Shown one piece after another: positions 11,217 to 23,689 of a DNA stretch of 64,000 nt. The stretch is from Saururus chinensis (Eukaryota > Streptophyta > Magnoliopsida > Piperales > Saururaceae): the NCBI GenBank assembly GCA_035235625.1, contig CP141141.1:13451968-13515967 (forward strand), in the 5' to 3' direction. Numbering within the stretch: position 1 is the stretch's first letter; every line of letters starts with the position of its first letter. The position numbers and the translations under genes are program-made. The notes below the pieces were generated by a model. The model saw only the letters and a program-made list of their open reading frames with translations, searched no databases and was not told where the DNA came from.

Positions 11217-12388
11217 TAGAGGATGAGAGGAGGTAGTGGTCACCATGGGAGAAGATGCCCGAGGGGTGAAGTTGTGGTTGAGATTGCGCATTGAGAAGAG
11301 GTTTTAAGACAAATCAAATGGAAAAATCTATCTGACAGCGGATACGAAGTTAAAACACGTTATCCAACTTGCTAGCTAACCCAACTGGCAAGTCAGTTTG
11401 TAACAAACGCGCTGCGCTAATACACCGGCCTCTAGCCAACTTTTCAACAATTTTATGCTAAGACATTAATAACGTAAACAAACCGACCGTTCAGAAGGGC
11501 TCTTTAAATTAAGGTATTAGTACCCACCAAAACTTTATGTCTTTAATTATACTGCAAAATTTTTTACTTAATTGTCTACATATCAATCCCTTTCAAAGAC
11601 TTGGTTTAACTTAAATGCCTACAAGTCTATTGCTTAGCACATGCGACCTATGAAGACATGACAATTATTCTAATTTGTTCACCGGGCAAAGAACTTTTAG
11701 GTTAGCTTAATTAGAACTAAAGTTGGACCCCAACCTGGCCCTGATTCTAGGTATGCTTCTAAAAATTTAGCCTCTACTAACAAAATCGGCCTATGCTAAA
11801 AGTATTTTATTTTTTTAAAATATATAATTTTTAAAAAATATATATATCTTTTAAATGGAGCCTCACCTCACTATATACAAGATCATCATTAAACATTTGA
11901 CCTTTGCGTAGACTGCGATGACTTATAAATTAGAAATAAAGTAAACTTCTTTAAGATATTAAACCTCCATATATGTGTTTTCTATATAGTTAAAAATAAA
12001 AAAAAATTATACTTAAGATACGGCAAACGGGCCTTTAGGCTTTTTTTTTCCCTCTCCCGTCGTAACTCAACCATCTTTAAAGCAGTTTAAAACCTTCAGG
12101 GCCACAACCCGCATTTAAAGAAGCTGGTAAGGCCATTTAAAGAGCCTTTGACGAAGACTTGGCCAAAACATACAAGAAAAACTAAGTGCGGGAGCAAGGT
12201 TGAGCCTCATAATCATCACACCATTGAAAACACCAATTGTTTTAGTAAATTAGAGATTAGATAATTTCCGAAGTGCACAGATCTAATGTCTTGTCAAGTT
12301 TTTGTTTAAAGAATAAAATGATGAATTTGTGTTTAACGAAAGTCCACATCTGTGCGTCTTCCGTCTCCACTGTGCGTCTTCCACACGG

Positions 12389-12409
12389 TTGACTCGTTCC
12401 TATATGGAA
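12389..12409 (+). promoter_or_regulatory. RLP copy 2 promoter with altered TATA box
   Basis: The W-box TTGACT (12389-12394) is kept, but the TATA box of copy 1 (TATATAAAA) reads TATATGGAA here (12401-12409), which no longer fits the consensus. Reduced transcription of copy 2 is the inference. Confidence 0.55.
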
Positions 12410-12471
12410 GGAAGGCAAAAAAGAAAGAACTAGTAGCAAGACTTCGTGCCACCTCTACCTTGGCCGGAACT

Positions 12472-12686
12472 ATGGCGATGGCTGGCTCTAGCTACAAGGT
12501 TCTTGTTGGCGTGTATCTTAATCTTGCCGTTCTGAGTTCGGTTTGTTTTCATTCAGTCCCGTGCATGGGACTCTCCTTGGAACGTTGCCTTGATTCCAAA
12601 GGAGAAGCACAAATGAAGTCCAAGAATGGCCTTCTCCCTGATCAATATCAATCTAATATTCTCCTGTCTTCTGAAGGCCACACCGG
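12472..12686 (+). pseudogene. RLP copy 2, exon 1
   Basis: This is 215 nt from ATG (12472) to the donor GG|GTATGT at 12687, the same length and phase as in copy 1. The encoded signal peptide and shortened LRRNT cap are nearly identical (differences include LNLAVL for LNFAVL and SKGEAQ for SKREAQ). Unspliced, the frame stops at 12730-12732. A longer upstream ATG in this frame (12352) lies in the promoter/leader region and is an accident of the small indel near the TATA box. Confidence 0.55.
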
Positions 12687-13288
12687 GTATGTTACTGCCA
12701 CCGATCAGCCCAACTCTGGGCAGCCCTTTTAATCTCCTGACCTTTTTATTCTGGTATTGTTAAGTATTCATCTTTAGTCTTGGTTGGCTCCCACCTTGGC
12801 ACTTTGCAGCTTTTATCTATTCGACTTAATGCGACAATGAGCTTCTTATCTTACTGAAATAAATTTTTTTCATCGGTTTATATATCTTCCTGAGAATATA
12901 AATTGAAATAAATTTATTTCATCGGTTTATATATCTTCCTGAGAATATAAATTGAAATACTCCTGCCATTTATTTTAATAGTCTTATCTAAAAAAATATA
13001 TTCATATTAGATTCTTAATTTCTTAAATATTATATTGTTTTTATTGACATGGCCTTTCGGATGTAAATTCGGGGCCTGGGCTCTCGTAGCCTTGGGCTCA
13101 CCTCAACTTTTTTCTTTTTTATAATATTAACAATTAATAGCTCTTCACTTGTATAGTCCTAAGCGCATTTCATGACTCTTCACAATACGCAACTTGTCTA
13201 AACATTTGTGTCATTAATACGCTATCCAGTCTCCACAATCACATGACCTGAGCTTTAAATAGTTTTGTGGTCATTTATCATACTTCAC

Positions 13289-14516
13289 GGGCAGAGTCCA
13301 AGAAGTTGTTCTATCCAAGAACAGATTCTCTGCATCAGCTGCAGACAATATCATCAGTGCAGATCAAGGCTCCATGAGACATTTACTTTCTTCTGATAAT
13401 CAAATCACTGTAGCCATTCCGCCAACTATTGGTCAAATGAAGCAGCTCACAATTCTTGATATTTCAAGGAACAAGTTAACTGGTAGTGTCCCATCAACAT
13501 TAGCTGTATCTACATCCTTGGAGGTACTTGATTTAAGTGAGAATCATCTATCCGGGGAGTTGGATATCAATTTGGCAGAAGATAATGGGCTTAAATCAGT
13601 GCACCTCAGCAACAACATTTTGTCTGGTGAGTTTCCTCCGTGGTTAAAAAATTGTCCAAAGTTGGAAATCCTTGATCTCTCTCATAATGGGTTTGCTGGC
13701 GAGATTCCAAAATGGATTGGTGAGAGATGCACTTCCCTCGAGATACTGGATTTGAGGTCTAACAACTTTACAGGGGAAATTCCTATTCAGTTATCCTATC
13801 TGTCCTCTTTGCAAGTTTTGGATTTGGCCCATAATTACTTGTTCGGTTCTATTCCACAAAGTTTTAGGAACTTGAAAGCAATGACGAGAAAACACGTTTT
13901 GACTGATAATACTTTGGCCAGTGGCAGTGGGTACTATCAGGAGAAAATTACTATTGTAATGAAGGATAGAGAAGATGTGTATTTTACGAGGACACTTTCC
14001 CTTGTTAATTCCCTTGATCTTTCAGCCAATAACTTATCAGGAGAAATCCCACAAGAACTAACAAAGCTCATTGGATTAAAATTTTTAAACCTATCTCACA
14101 ATCAATTGGTTCACTACATTCCAAAGGATATTGGGCTGTTGGCGGAATTAGAATCTCTGGATTTATCATATAATTTGATCTCAGGTGAAATTCCTTCAAG
14201 TTTGGGAAGTATTACTTCTTTAAGCAAATTAAATCTTTCATACAACAAGTTTATTGGGAAAATTCCCCCCGGGCCACAACTCCAAACTTTTGACCAATAT
14301 AGTTATATTGGAAACCTAGGGCTTTGTGGGAATCCAATGGAAAAGCAGTGTCCAAACGACAGGCCAAATCATGAGGGCAAAAATGGGGAGGAAGAAGATC
14401 AAAGCAACTTGGACATGTCTTGCTTTTACATGACAATGGGACTTGGGTTTGTGGTAGGCTTTTGGGGATTTTGTGATATTCTAGTCTTTAAGAAATCCTG
14501 GAGATATCTATTTTAG
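13289..14516 (+). pseudogene. RLP copy 2, exon 2: LRR body with lost acceptor and truncated tail
   Basis: It has the same LRR array, island domain, C-terminal cap and transmembrane helix as copy 1. Two lesions stand out. The splice acceptor that reads CAG|GGG in copy 1 is CACGGG here (CAC at 13286-13288), although an AG six bases downstream would keep the frame. A two-base deletion in copy 1's GAGACATATC (GAGATATC here, near 14501) then shifts the frame and creates a stop at 14514-14516, removing about 34 residues of the cytoplasmic tail. Residue changes are otherwise mild (for example KIPKWIG to EIPKWIG, DGGSG to ASGSG), and the LRR frame stays open. It is probably decaying, or at best encodes a tail-less protein. 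Confidence 0.7.
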
Positions 14517-15815
14517 ATGTCTTGAGGAAGCAGAAGACTGCCTGGGTCATGTTGCAGTAAAATTTTCACAAGCGATGACAAAAATAAGAAGAAATCTAGT
14601 AGGGAAAAGTTATAATAGCTAATTAGATTGCCATTTGATATGTAAATTTTCTCACTTTGTATAAGTATGCTGCATCTACAACAAAGGGTATAACCTCTTG
14701 TATTGTTCTCTACTATGGACCTTATAAGTTAAATCTATTTTTATATTTGGCTTTGTTTGAGACCCTGCAATCTTATAAAGTGTGTGGCAATCTAAGGGTA
14801 ATCCCTATTTCAAAACTGAAAATGGAATCAAAGAGAGAGCATTTGACATGAAATAGGCTTTTGTTAAATCCCTAAAGTTACCAACATTACGGGCCTATTT
14901 GGATACACATTTTACACGCATTTTGTTGGGTTTTTTATAAAATTACATTAAAAAATCTTAGTAAATATTTTTTTGTTTTGCAATGCACTTCTTATGATTT
15001 GGTTTGATGGAGGTCATTTTGTCCAAAATTGATTGTCATCCAAGTTGCCTCTGCACTTTTTTTTTTTAAATGCCCTTAGGAGGACATAAACATTTTGAGC
15101 TAAGAAGTGCACAAATTGGGTACAATGTCAATTGTATATAAAATGTAGTATCTTGGGCAAGATAGTGCCACACAAACAAGATTTTGTAATGGCATGTTGA
15201 GCAAAAACGTGTAGAAAATAATATTCAATGTTGTTTTGTATAAAAAGTTTTAGTTTACGCAAAAAATGACCACCCCATGCATGATTTTTGATTGGCTTAC
15301 AATATGGGTGCAAAATGCGTTTTCAAATAGGCCGCAGGAATTCATTTGCTTGAGTTAATATGAAACCAAGACATTTCGAAATCCCTCAAATAAAGGTCTC
15401 TCAAAGTTCCAATTTCCAAATCCTGAGACAAATTAAGAGCTTACACATTCATCAGTTACACCGTAAATAAAATCTACAACAAAATTGTCTGATAGTGTAG
15501 CCTCCTTTCTCCTTTCGTGTCTTCTCAAAAGTACTTATGTGTCTTCTCAAAAATACTAGTATATGAAAACAATCAACATGTACTAGGACTTGGTCTTGTT
15601 TGTTACATCTGAATCTAAAGGTAAAAAGTTTCCATAATGATCTGAATTAGTTAAGAATTTGAATTATCTCAATAAGTTAAGTATTTTTTTTTCTGAATTT
15701 GTGAGTTTGATAAATTTGAATATAATTAAATTTATAGTTTTTTTAAAAAAAATATAAAAATAAAACAGGTAATCAAAACACATTTCGCTCGTTCCCTCCC
15801 TCCCTACTCTTGAAC
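14517..15815. other. 3' flank of RLP copy 2 and unclassified AT-rich DNA
   Basis: Up to 15246 this mirrors the 3' flank of unit 1. From 15247 to about 15815 the DNA is AT-rich with no gene or repeat that I recognise. Confidence 0.5.
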
Positions 15816-16148
15816 CTCTCCATAAAGTGTTGGGGGCCGGGTCTATTGCTTGGGCTTTTGCATTGCTTCCACCACTAGTCGTCCAAGTCGCCTTTTGTAG
15901 CCCCAGGACTACATAAGAAAATTAAAAGAGAAATAACATAAGAAAAGCTAAACTAACTAACTAATCAGGGTATAGCCCTTACACATATGTATAGGCGACA
16001 AATAAGAATTCTAATCCTAATAGAACTTGTAATCATAATGAGTCTCTAACATTAGCCTAAGCTTAATATGAACAAACTCTTAATAATATTATTAATAATT
16101 AAATGTTAATTATAATAGACTTTGCAAGCAGAAGGGTGGGTCATAACA
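15816..16148 (-). mobile_element. Short LTR-like fragment (minus strand)
   Basis: The minus strand begins TGTTATGACCCACCC at 16148. It shares words with 23690-24157 (ATAGAACTTGTAATCATAAT, the GTCTAACATTAGCCT-like run, ACAAACTCTTAAT), which begins TGTTACAACCCACGC. It looks like a 5' fragment of the same small LTR family. The distal boundary is uncertain. Confidence 0.35.
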
Positions 16149-16398
16149 CCGCTTTCACTGTCAAGTTTTCTATTAGCCTACTGCCTAGGTATTTACTATT
16201 AGGGTGGCCCTTGTACTCGAGTCCATGATAGGTTATTGATTATTTCAAGTCTTGGTAGGTTTAAAATTCAAATTCTTTACTCCAAGGATTGAAAACATAC
16301 GTGAAGAATACATTTCCTTCCACTATGACTTTAAACTTGAAACATTTGGTAACACTAATAAAAAATAAATGTCTGGTAATACATGTGGCATGTTTTAT

Positions 16399-19300
16399 TA
16401 TAAGATCCCTAAACCTTAAATTGGTTTATTTAATTAATTTTGTTAGTATTATGTAGTTTTAGTGTTAAATTGGCTGGTTTGACTTATTTTGGGATTTAAG
16501 ATAGTTAATGATGGTTTTAATCAATATTTTATTTATTTTGTTAGTTTTTATGCTAAACTAAGTCAATTCAAATTTGTCTAATATTTTTTGTTATTTTTCC
16601 TAAAAATTAGGGCGTGGGTCCCACTGTGGGCCTCGCTTTCATAAATTGGGATGATGGGTCCCACAAGAACCTAAACTCATCTTAATACAGTAATTAAGTG
16701 TTTCAAAATTTTAAATTTCATTTTAGACTCAAAATGAACAAATTACCTATTTTTAGTGTACAATTCTATTCGTACCCTAATTTCCTATTAAGTATACCCC
16801 ATGACTTACTATAAAAAGAAAGCCTCATTTGGAAAGGGCTAAGACCTTGATGCTAAGTAGCCCTAATCTCCATTCCAAAAGAGGAAAGCTTGATTAAGGT
16901 AAGATTAGTCTTTATTTCTTCATTATTCTCTTAGGGGTTTGCCTAATCTTTCTTAATCTCATTTTTTCAAGGTTAAACTTTTTTTATACTACCAAAGTTT
17001 CTGATTTTAATCTATATTTTGAATCTCTAATAGGGGTTTTTCGTTTTGGAACAAAGCAAGCCCTAGATATATGAGTTTTCAAGTGATTTAAGCTTTAATA
17101 ATCGAATTTATTAAAGTATTAATAAAACTATAAATGTGGGTAAGGATTTGAAGAAATTGGAGCTTTGATTAAGAACCAAGAAATCACTGAAGGTAAGGGT
17201 TTTTCTTGCAAAATGGTTCTATGTTTCTGATTTGAAGTTAGAGTGATTTATTTAAGTGGGTTTTGCTTGATCATGAGTTTTAATGGTGGGTTATGTAAAG
17301 CTTAATATTTTTAGTTATTTCTTTGTGCTTTGGTTGATAAATGACTAGATCTATTATTTCCTAAGCTTTAATTTCATTATTGTGATGCTTTGAAGTGATA
17401 TTTGAATGTTCATGGTAATTTTCTATATTTTCAGTTTTGGGTTCGCAAGGTTGAAGATGAACCAGAGTTACTGTGTTAATGTTCGAACGACCCTGCAGAC
17501 AGATCTAATGGCCAGGCGTTCAAAATGCATTTTGGCCAGTCGAATGCCCAAACGGTAGTTTTGCCACTTCTGTCATTTTGGTCATTTTCATGTTCTTTTT
17601 TTTAAATGTCATTAAGTATGATTATGGTGAGTGATTTTTATTCAGAAATGCCACCGTGAAGACATGAATTTTATCTTAAAAGCCATGATGTTGTTCAAGT
17701 TAGAATTATTTACATGTTATTGGATTTTAGCATGTCATTGTTTTTATCCTAAAATCATGTTGAGTGATTCTCCATGTTTTATTTAATATTCCAACAAGTC
17801 TAAAGCATGATAATGGATTGGTATGTTTTCATATGTTATGCTAAATTATGGGTGAATTATATCTCCATGTCTAGCTAAAGAATAGTGATGAGTTTGCTTA
17901 CCTAAGTTTAGCATGAAGTTGTATTTGACTTGGATTCGTGTTTTTTAATGGTTTTCACCCATGAGTTCAATAAGGATGAACCATGATTAAATTATAAGGA
18001 CATGTGTGTGGTATGACGATGGGTTGTTCATAATGGATATGTTTATGCTTAGAATAGTATGCTATTACCATGTGCACAAATATGTGGTATTAATTGTGGA
18101 GATGGTTTGACACATGATTAGTAATGATGCATGTATGGCTGATGGGGGGCACGTTTCATGAATTAGGATTCACGTTGCATTGCTCACATATGTACCATAC
18201 TGCATATATCATAAGCATTGTTTATGAATGAGATTTATTGAGAATAGCCATGATTGATTGACTTGGATGCAATTGGGTGATATTGCTTGCCAAAATAATT
18301 GATCGATGGATTATTGAACTAGTTGGTTCGAAAGCACATGATTTCAATTTGAGTTTATACTTGGAACATTGATCCTCCCCAAGTTGAGTTGAGATGAATT
18401 ATTGCGGTTGAGACTAATTTATTATGTTATCTTAACTCTAAGAATTCAGTATGGTATGCCCTTATGCACCGGCTACCATGTGTTCTAGGTTTCCATGTGG
18501 AATTCAGACTCTTCCCCGCAAGAGATGTCCAAAGCACATTGCTCTAGGTTTTCGTAAGGAATTCAGACCTTTCATTTTGGATTGTCCAAAGCGAGCAGAC
18601 GGGCTAACTCACCCCAATGCCCTAGGTTTCCATAAGAAATTCGGACTATGTCCAGAGAGGATGAACACCCTAGGTTTCTGTAAGAAATTCGGACTATGTT
18701 CCGAGAGGATGAACACCCTACGTTTCTATAAGAAATTCGGACTATGCCCAGAGCGGGCGCTTGCCCTAGGTTTCTGTAAGAAATTCAGATTGTGTCTAGA
18801 GCAGGTGGTGTGATTGCATTTCTCTTCATGATAGAGACATTCACCATTGTTGATAATGCATGTGTATGGGATATTATTATACCCAGTTGTACAGGTTGTG
18901 TAGGGATAATTGAGATTATGTGACACATATGGATATAGTTTATTATGCATAATTATGGCTAGTGTGTTTGAGACACGTCTTATGTAGGGTGAATGTTTAT
19001 AATTGAAATTATATATGTATGATTATGGTTAAGTGTGTTAGAGGCACTTCTCATGTAAGATGAATGTTTTATGGATATGCATGACTATTGCTAGTGTATT
19101 AAAGAACTTTTCATGCTGGATAATTATTGATGATTGAGTATGATTAAGCATTGAGAATGTGATAAAAAATGAGATAATGTTATGATATGTTTTATGTGAT
19201 GGACTATGTGGAATACCTATGATGTTTTTAAATTTATCGTCTTGAAGTACAAAACCTTATTGAGTGTTTTACGCACCCTACTTTCTCTTGTGTTTTCTGT

Positions 19301-19750
19301 TTTAGGGCTGCATAACACGACATGTAGACGACTAGGACCCACTCTATGAGGAACGATTGGTGAGTGCTTTGGAGTAGGTGAGGGTGTCTAGAAGCCCTCT
19401 ACATTTTACTTATTTATGCAGTTGTTTGCTTAGAGTTTTATGTTATGATGATTTTATCATATACTATGTTAGCCATTTTGGCTTTAGACTTATTCTGATT
19501 TTATGATGTAAGCCGCATGTGAGGGCTTAGTATTACAAGGATGTGGCTATGAGTACTTATTTTGATTATGTGGTCCTTTATGTTTCCCTATTTTCTCTTG
19601 CACAAAGATAATGTGGTGCATTACAACATATTGTGTTATACCTATTTAAGGGGTTAATTCTTCCACAAATTGATACTCTGTCGCCCCCTTATGCTTCAAC
19701 CCACCCTTAGACTTGGTTCGGCTCAGGGCCGGGCAGGTACCGGGGTGTGA
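16399..19750 (+). mobile_element. Probable solo LTR or large LTR fragment, about 3.35 kb
   Basis: The left end reads TATAAGATCCCTAAACC (likely from TGTAAGATCCC) and the right end ACCGGGGTGTGA, both typical of plant Ty3/gypsy LTR termini. Inside is a TATA-like ACTATAAAAAG (about 16810), a run of degenerate 48-52-bp repeats (18480-18810), and a TATTGAGTGTTTTACGCACCC-like region near 19258, as found around LTR transcript ends. No protein-coding domains occur. No target duplication was found, so the boundaries are approximate. Confidence 0.5.
18480..18810 (+). repeat. Degenerate ~50-bp tandem repeats inside LTR
   Basis: The core CCTAGGTTTC-(T/A)AAGAAATTCGGAC followed by TATG-CC-AGAG recurs about six times. 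The 120-codon open frame over it is a repeat artefact (visible as reiterated LGFCKKFGLC). Such arrays are common in plant LTRs and may act in transcription. Confidence 0.75.
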
Positions 19751-19984
19751 GATTTACAAGTGTTCCTCAATAAAGTGATTCATTGCCATCTTAATCATGG
19801 TGCTTCCTCATATTTGGAAGAATAAGAGATGTCTATCATAAAATAATTGTGGTACAGGTGGATGTTGTGCGTGGACAAAAAATTGTAAACAAAAAAATTA
19901 CATATTATTTTCTTTTTGTCTTGAATTAATATCTTTATTTAGAAAAAAATGTATATTTTATATTAATAGCTCTATTTTGTTCCA

Positions 19985-20615
19985 TTTCATATCCATATGT
20001 AATTTTTTAATAAAAAATATCCATATGCAATTTACATTGTATATTCTCTTAAACTCACTTCATTTCATTGTTTCCCATATTGCTTATGGTATTTTACAAT
20101 AATACTCATGTTATAATTCACCATTGTGATTTACTCAATAGAAGATGTCATTTAAATTTTAAACATTTATTTATTAATTTATCTACCTATAACTATTCAT
20201 TATAGTTGTTACAAACCATTACTTGGAAGATGATTTGCTCTTTCTAGCATTTCATATCCATATGTAATTTTCTAATAGAAAATATTTATATGCGATTTAC
20301 ATTGTATATTCTCTTAAACTCACTTCGCTTCATTTTTTCCTATATTGCTTATAGTTTTTTACAATAATTTTTATGTCATAATTTAGCATTGTGATTTACC
20401 CCTCAGAAGATGTCATTCAAATTTTAAATATTTATTTAATTAATTTAACTACTTACAACCGTTCATTATAGTTGTTACAAACTATTACTTGGAATATGAT
20501 TTGTTCTTTCTAGCATTTCATATCCATCTTTATTTTTTTAATAAAAAATATTCATATGCAATTTACATTGCATATTCTCTTAAACTCATTTTGCTTCATT
20601 GTTTCCCATTTGGTT
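19985..20615 (+). repeat. About 265-bp tandem repeat, 2.3 units
   Basis: Units start at about 19985, 20252 and 20515 with TTTCATATCCATATGTAATTTT. They share CTCTTAAACTCACTT, ACAATAA, GAAGATGTCATT and GTTGTTACAAAC. The third unit stops after about 95 bp. It is not coding, and the family is unrecognised. Confidence 0.8.
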
Positions 20616-21924
20616 GCTTTGTTTAATTTCTCTTATTTGATTAGGTCAAGGTTCATCTTTAATCATATGTGTTGGAAGCTTAACTAAATACATACACTTT
20701 TTTGCAAATATGCTTTGGTAGCTCTCAAGTTAATTTAGATTATGTTATGATAACTCAAACCCACGAGGGTTGATTTGTTTTTTATAATTAAACTCATGGA
20801 GTATTTGTTTGTGCATGGAAATGATTGGTGGGTTTGAGTAGGATTATTAAGTCAACCCTATTATGCTCTAGTTAGCTCAAATTAGAGCTTGAACTAGGCA
20901 ATAAAACCAAACTCTTGTTTGGCCCATCTCAAACTTGCTTGGTTTGAGTGTTAACTAGCTTAACTTTGAATGAGCATTGTATATAGTTTATTTTTAGATT
21001 TGATATATGTTGATTGGAATCATATTTGTATATGTTAGATTGGAAATATGTTATAATGAACAAGTTTTAAATGGAAAAACAAGTTTAATTGAAATTTGAA
21101 TAGGTTTTAAACATGTTTAAGTGAATTTTTTTCTAAAATATGGGGGACTTTAACATTTCTTTAGGTGACAATATCATCATCCTTGGCAACCTGGGTTGAC
21201 CTAGCCTAGCCACTAATCCGGGTTGGGGCTCGAGCTAGGTTTTAAAACATTACTTTAAATGGATGTTATACATCAGTGTATTTAGTCTCATTGTTGGTTG
21301 CAAAACAACTTCAAAGATAGCTAGTTGTGAGAAGACAATTGTAATTTTTTCACACTTAGAATTTTTTTGAAATGGACACTGAAGGAATGTTTTGGAGTTA
21401 GACTCATATGATAGGAAAGAATTATTAGAAAACAAGGCGTTTGTATTAGATATTTGCATAATGTATGTATCCATTTATGTTTCATGTTTGATTTTTACAA
21501 TTTATTTGCAACAACTATAAACAATAGTGGTAATGATGTTAGTTTTTTACCTCTGTAATATATGATTTAATGAATAACAATTGTTTATTATGGACTTTTA
21601 ATGTATATTTAAAAAAGTTTGATGGATAATGGTTGTCTAATAAATCGGCCGATTATTAGTGGATGAGACAGTTATGGAAGTGCCTATATCGTTTATTTAA
21701 CAAAATAGTTATGGATAATGATTTGATAAATGGATATGGCAATAGAATAAGTTATACCATAACCATATCGTTCTATGAGCAGCCTTAGGTCGGAGATGTG
21801 AAATAGTGACAAACGGCTTAAGCAAATAAATATTGACTAGCAAGGCAACAAGGCTAAGGATTATCAAAGCGGAAGAGTCAAGAGGACTCTAAGAAGAAAA
21901 ATGCACAAGCTAATGTAAATATTG
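20616..21924. other. AT-rich intergenic DNA
   Basis: No gene, RNA or clear mobile element recognised. The short open frames lack motifs. Confidence 0.5.
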
Positions 21925-22055
21925 TAATAGAAATTCTCTCCAACAATGTGAATGACATCAACCTTTTTACAGTGATTTTTAAAGTGAAAATGGTCACTAA
22001 TGCAAGAGAATAGTGGGTGGATATTGGGGTTCATGTATGCTCAAATAGAAAAATG
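21925..22055 (+). pseudogene. Copia protease scrap
   Basis: Bases 21930-22050 align with 6462-6590. They include TCTCCAACAATGTGAATGACATCAACCTTT-like sequence and the codons for a damaged WVDTGV-HVCSN protease motif (here WVDIGVHVCSN after a small deletion, preceded by a stop). It is one more copy of the same Copia family, truncated on both sides. Confidence 0.75.
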
Positions 22056-22627
22056 GTCTGGCTCACAAAAAAATACTCAAACTGAATCCGGTCTAGTTTA
22101 GTGAGTTAGAATAGTTAGAAAATTTAAAAAAAAATCACAAATGACTGTGAGGGCATGAAGAGTATCTTGACCAAGTTTCAGATTTATAAAAAATCCCAAA
22201 GGATTTAAAATGATTAATATACCCTTTGTGTGTTAAAGTGTAGAATAATGATTAATTATCAAACTTTGGGGCTCCGGTTCAAAGGCCTATTAGTTGATTC
22301 AAAATTTGAGAAAAATCTCAGTGATATATTAATATGTATCCTAAATTTGGAATAATTCATAAGCTAGGGGAAAATTAAAGTAAGTATATAATTGACCCCT
22401 AGGGTTAAGGTAAGACTATTAATTGAACCAGGGTCGGTTCAAGGGGTTTCGACTCCGTTAAATAGTAAGAAAATTGCCTCAGGTTCATATCATCAAGATG
22501 TACTCATGGGATTAGTTTTAGACCCATAAATGTTCAAGGAACCCTTGATCGAAAAGATAAAAATACCCCTATGAGCAGACCAACCAGCATTCCCACGAAT
22601 AAAATTAACAAGCCAATGTTATATTGA
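22056..22627. other. Unclassified AT-rich DNA
   Basis: No gene seen. It may be part of an LTR, as it lies directly upstream of the LTR-family piece at 22628, but no boundary is visible. Confidence 0.4.
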
Positions 22628-23205
22628 AACCTTTAGAGAGCTCACAAACTTACCCAAAAATGGAGAAGACCATATCCAGTGTAGAATAATTACTTTAATG
22701 CCCTTAGGTGTATTATGACCAGTTTTCATAAAGATTTAATCAGTTAACCCAATGAGGGTTAGGGCATGAGAGCTCAAACATTTCTAATATCATTATTGAG
22801 TTTAATTATTGATATTATGACTTTCTTGTACCTATGTGGTCTGTATTATTTATATTATTCATTATTTTAATATTTACTATTAATATTGTGATATTAATTT
22901 ATCATTCGCTTAATATTAATGAAAGATTAATCAAGGGGGTTAGATAGCTTTGGATTAGGTAAGAATACCTGATCAAAAGAAAGACTAAAATACCTCAGAG
23001 GTGTCTGGGGCTACTTCATAGAGTGAACAAAGCCTTTAACCTGACAATTTGCCTTGGTTGATGAACCAATGGCAGTTTCAAGTTTTAAACCCTAGTCTAG
23101 AAGGGATTGATAGGGTTTGGGATAGTCATTTTGATTCCTCACTTATTAATGAGCAAGATAGGGTTCAAAATGGTTTTTTGAGTCTTAGCTCTATTGAAGA
23201 AATTA
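22628..23205 (+). mobile_element. LTR-family fragment (plus)
   Basis: It aligns with 57485-58040 (TTACTTTAATGCCCTTAGGT, GAGGGTTAGGG, CATTTCTAATATCATT, ACCTTGGTTGATGAAC) and more weakly with 48840-49030 inside the solo LTR. The piece stops abruptly where block A begins. The 61-codon open frame at 23049 lies within it and is not a gene. Confidence 0.65.
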
Positions 23206-23612
23206 ATATCCCTTTTTATAGGCATAGGGATTAGGGTTCCTAATCCCCTAAGAAGTTAGGTTAAAACCTCCTCACTTCAGCTATCTAATTGGGCCCTAAA
23301 AATTAATTTTTGTCACTTTAATTAATCGGGCTTATATAGTAATTTAGACGGATAATTCGCACATCCAATTCGGGTAAACAGGCCCTATACATTACGTTTA
23401 ACTTTGAAGAGTCATATCTATATCATCCGAACCCTGTTTCGCATGTTCTTGGTGGCATTTCGAATATCTTTTTGTCTACTTTCCATCCGTATTGGTTTCA
23501 ACCACCAATTCTAATTAATGTTTAAGTTATTCTCAAGAGAAGGTCAAGGGTTCCAACACCCTAATTTCCACGTCGTCGAATACATGAATTTAAAAAATTC
23601 CCAGACGTTATA
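23206..23612 (-). mobile_element. 5' part of an LTR (minus) inside block A
   Basis: The reverse complement of 23340-23612 resembles the start of the solo LTR at 46692-46960. Shared features are the TATAACGTCTGGGAATTTT start, the GGTGGCATTTCGAA-like run and the TACCCGAATTGGATGTGC-like run. A minus-strand TATA box (CCTATAAAAAGG) is at about 23212-23224. In block B the rest of this LTR is present down to 50612; here it is lost at the block boundary. Confidence 0.6.
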
Positions 23613-23689
23613 TACATTTTGAAAGCTCTTTTCTTCTAATGACCATCATAATCTAGAAGCACATACTGTATTAAAAAAAGGGACAAGTT

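Larger units (their letters stand above)
8878..15246 (+). repeat. Segmental duplication, unit 2 (RLP-bearing)
   Basis: This is the collinear copy of 1-6439. Notable differences: the left arm and loop of the fold-back element (4135-4240) are absent; a segment of about 55 bp with ATTGAAATAAATTT is duplicated near 12856-12956; and the RLP copy carries three lesions. The right breakpoint (15246) follows the same A-run as in unit 1. Confidence 0.93.

Noticed and set aside
18451-18813. 120-codon open frame with reiterated LGFCKKFGLC
   Set aside because: It is an open frame through degenerate ~50-bp repeats of an LTR; no promoter or homology.
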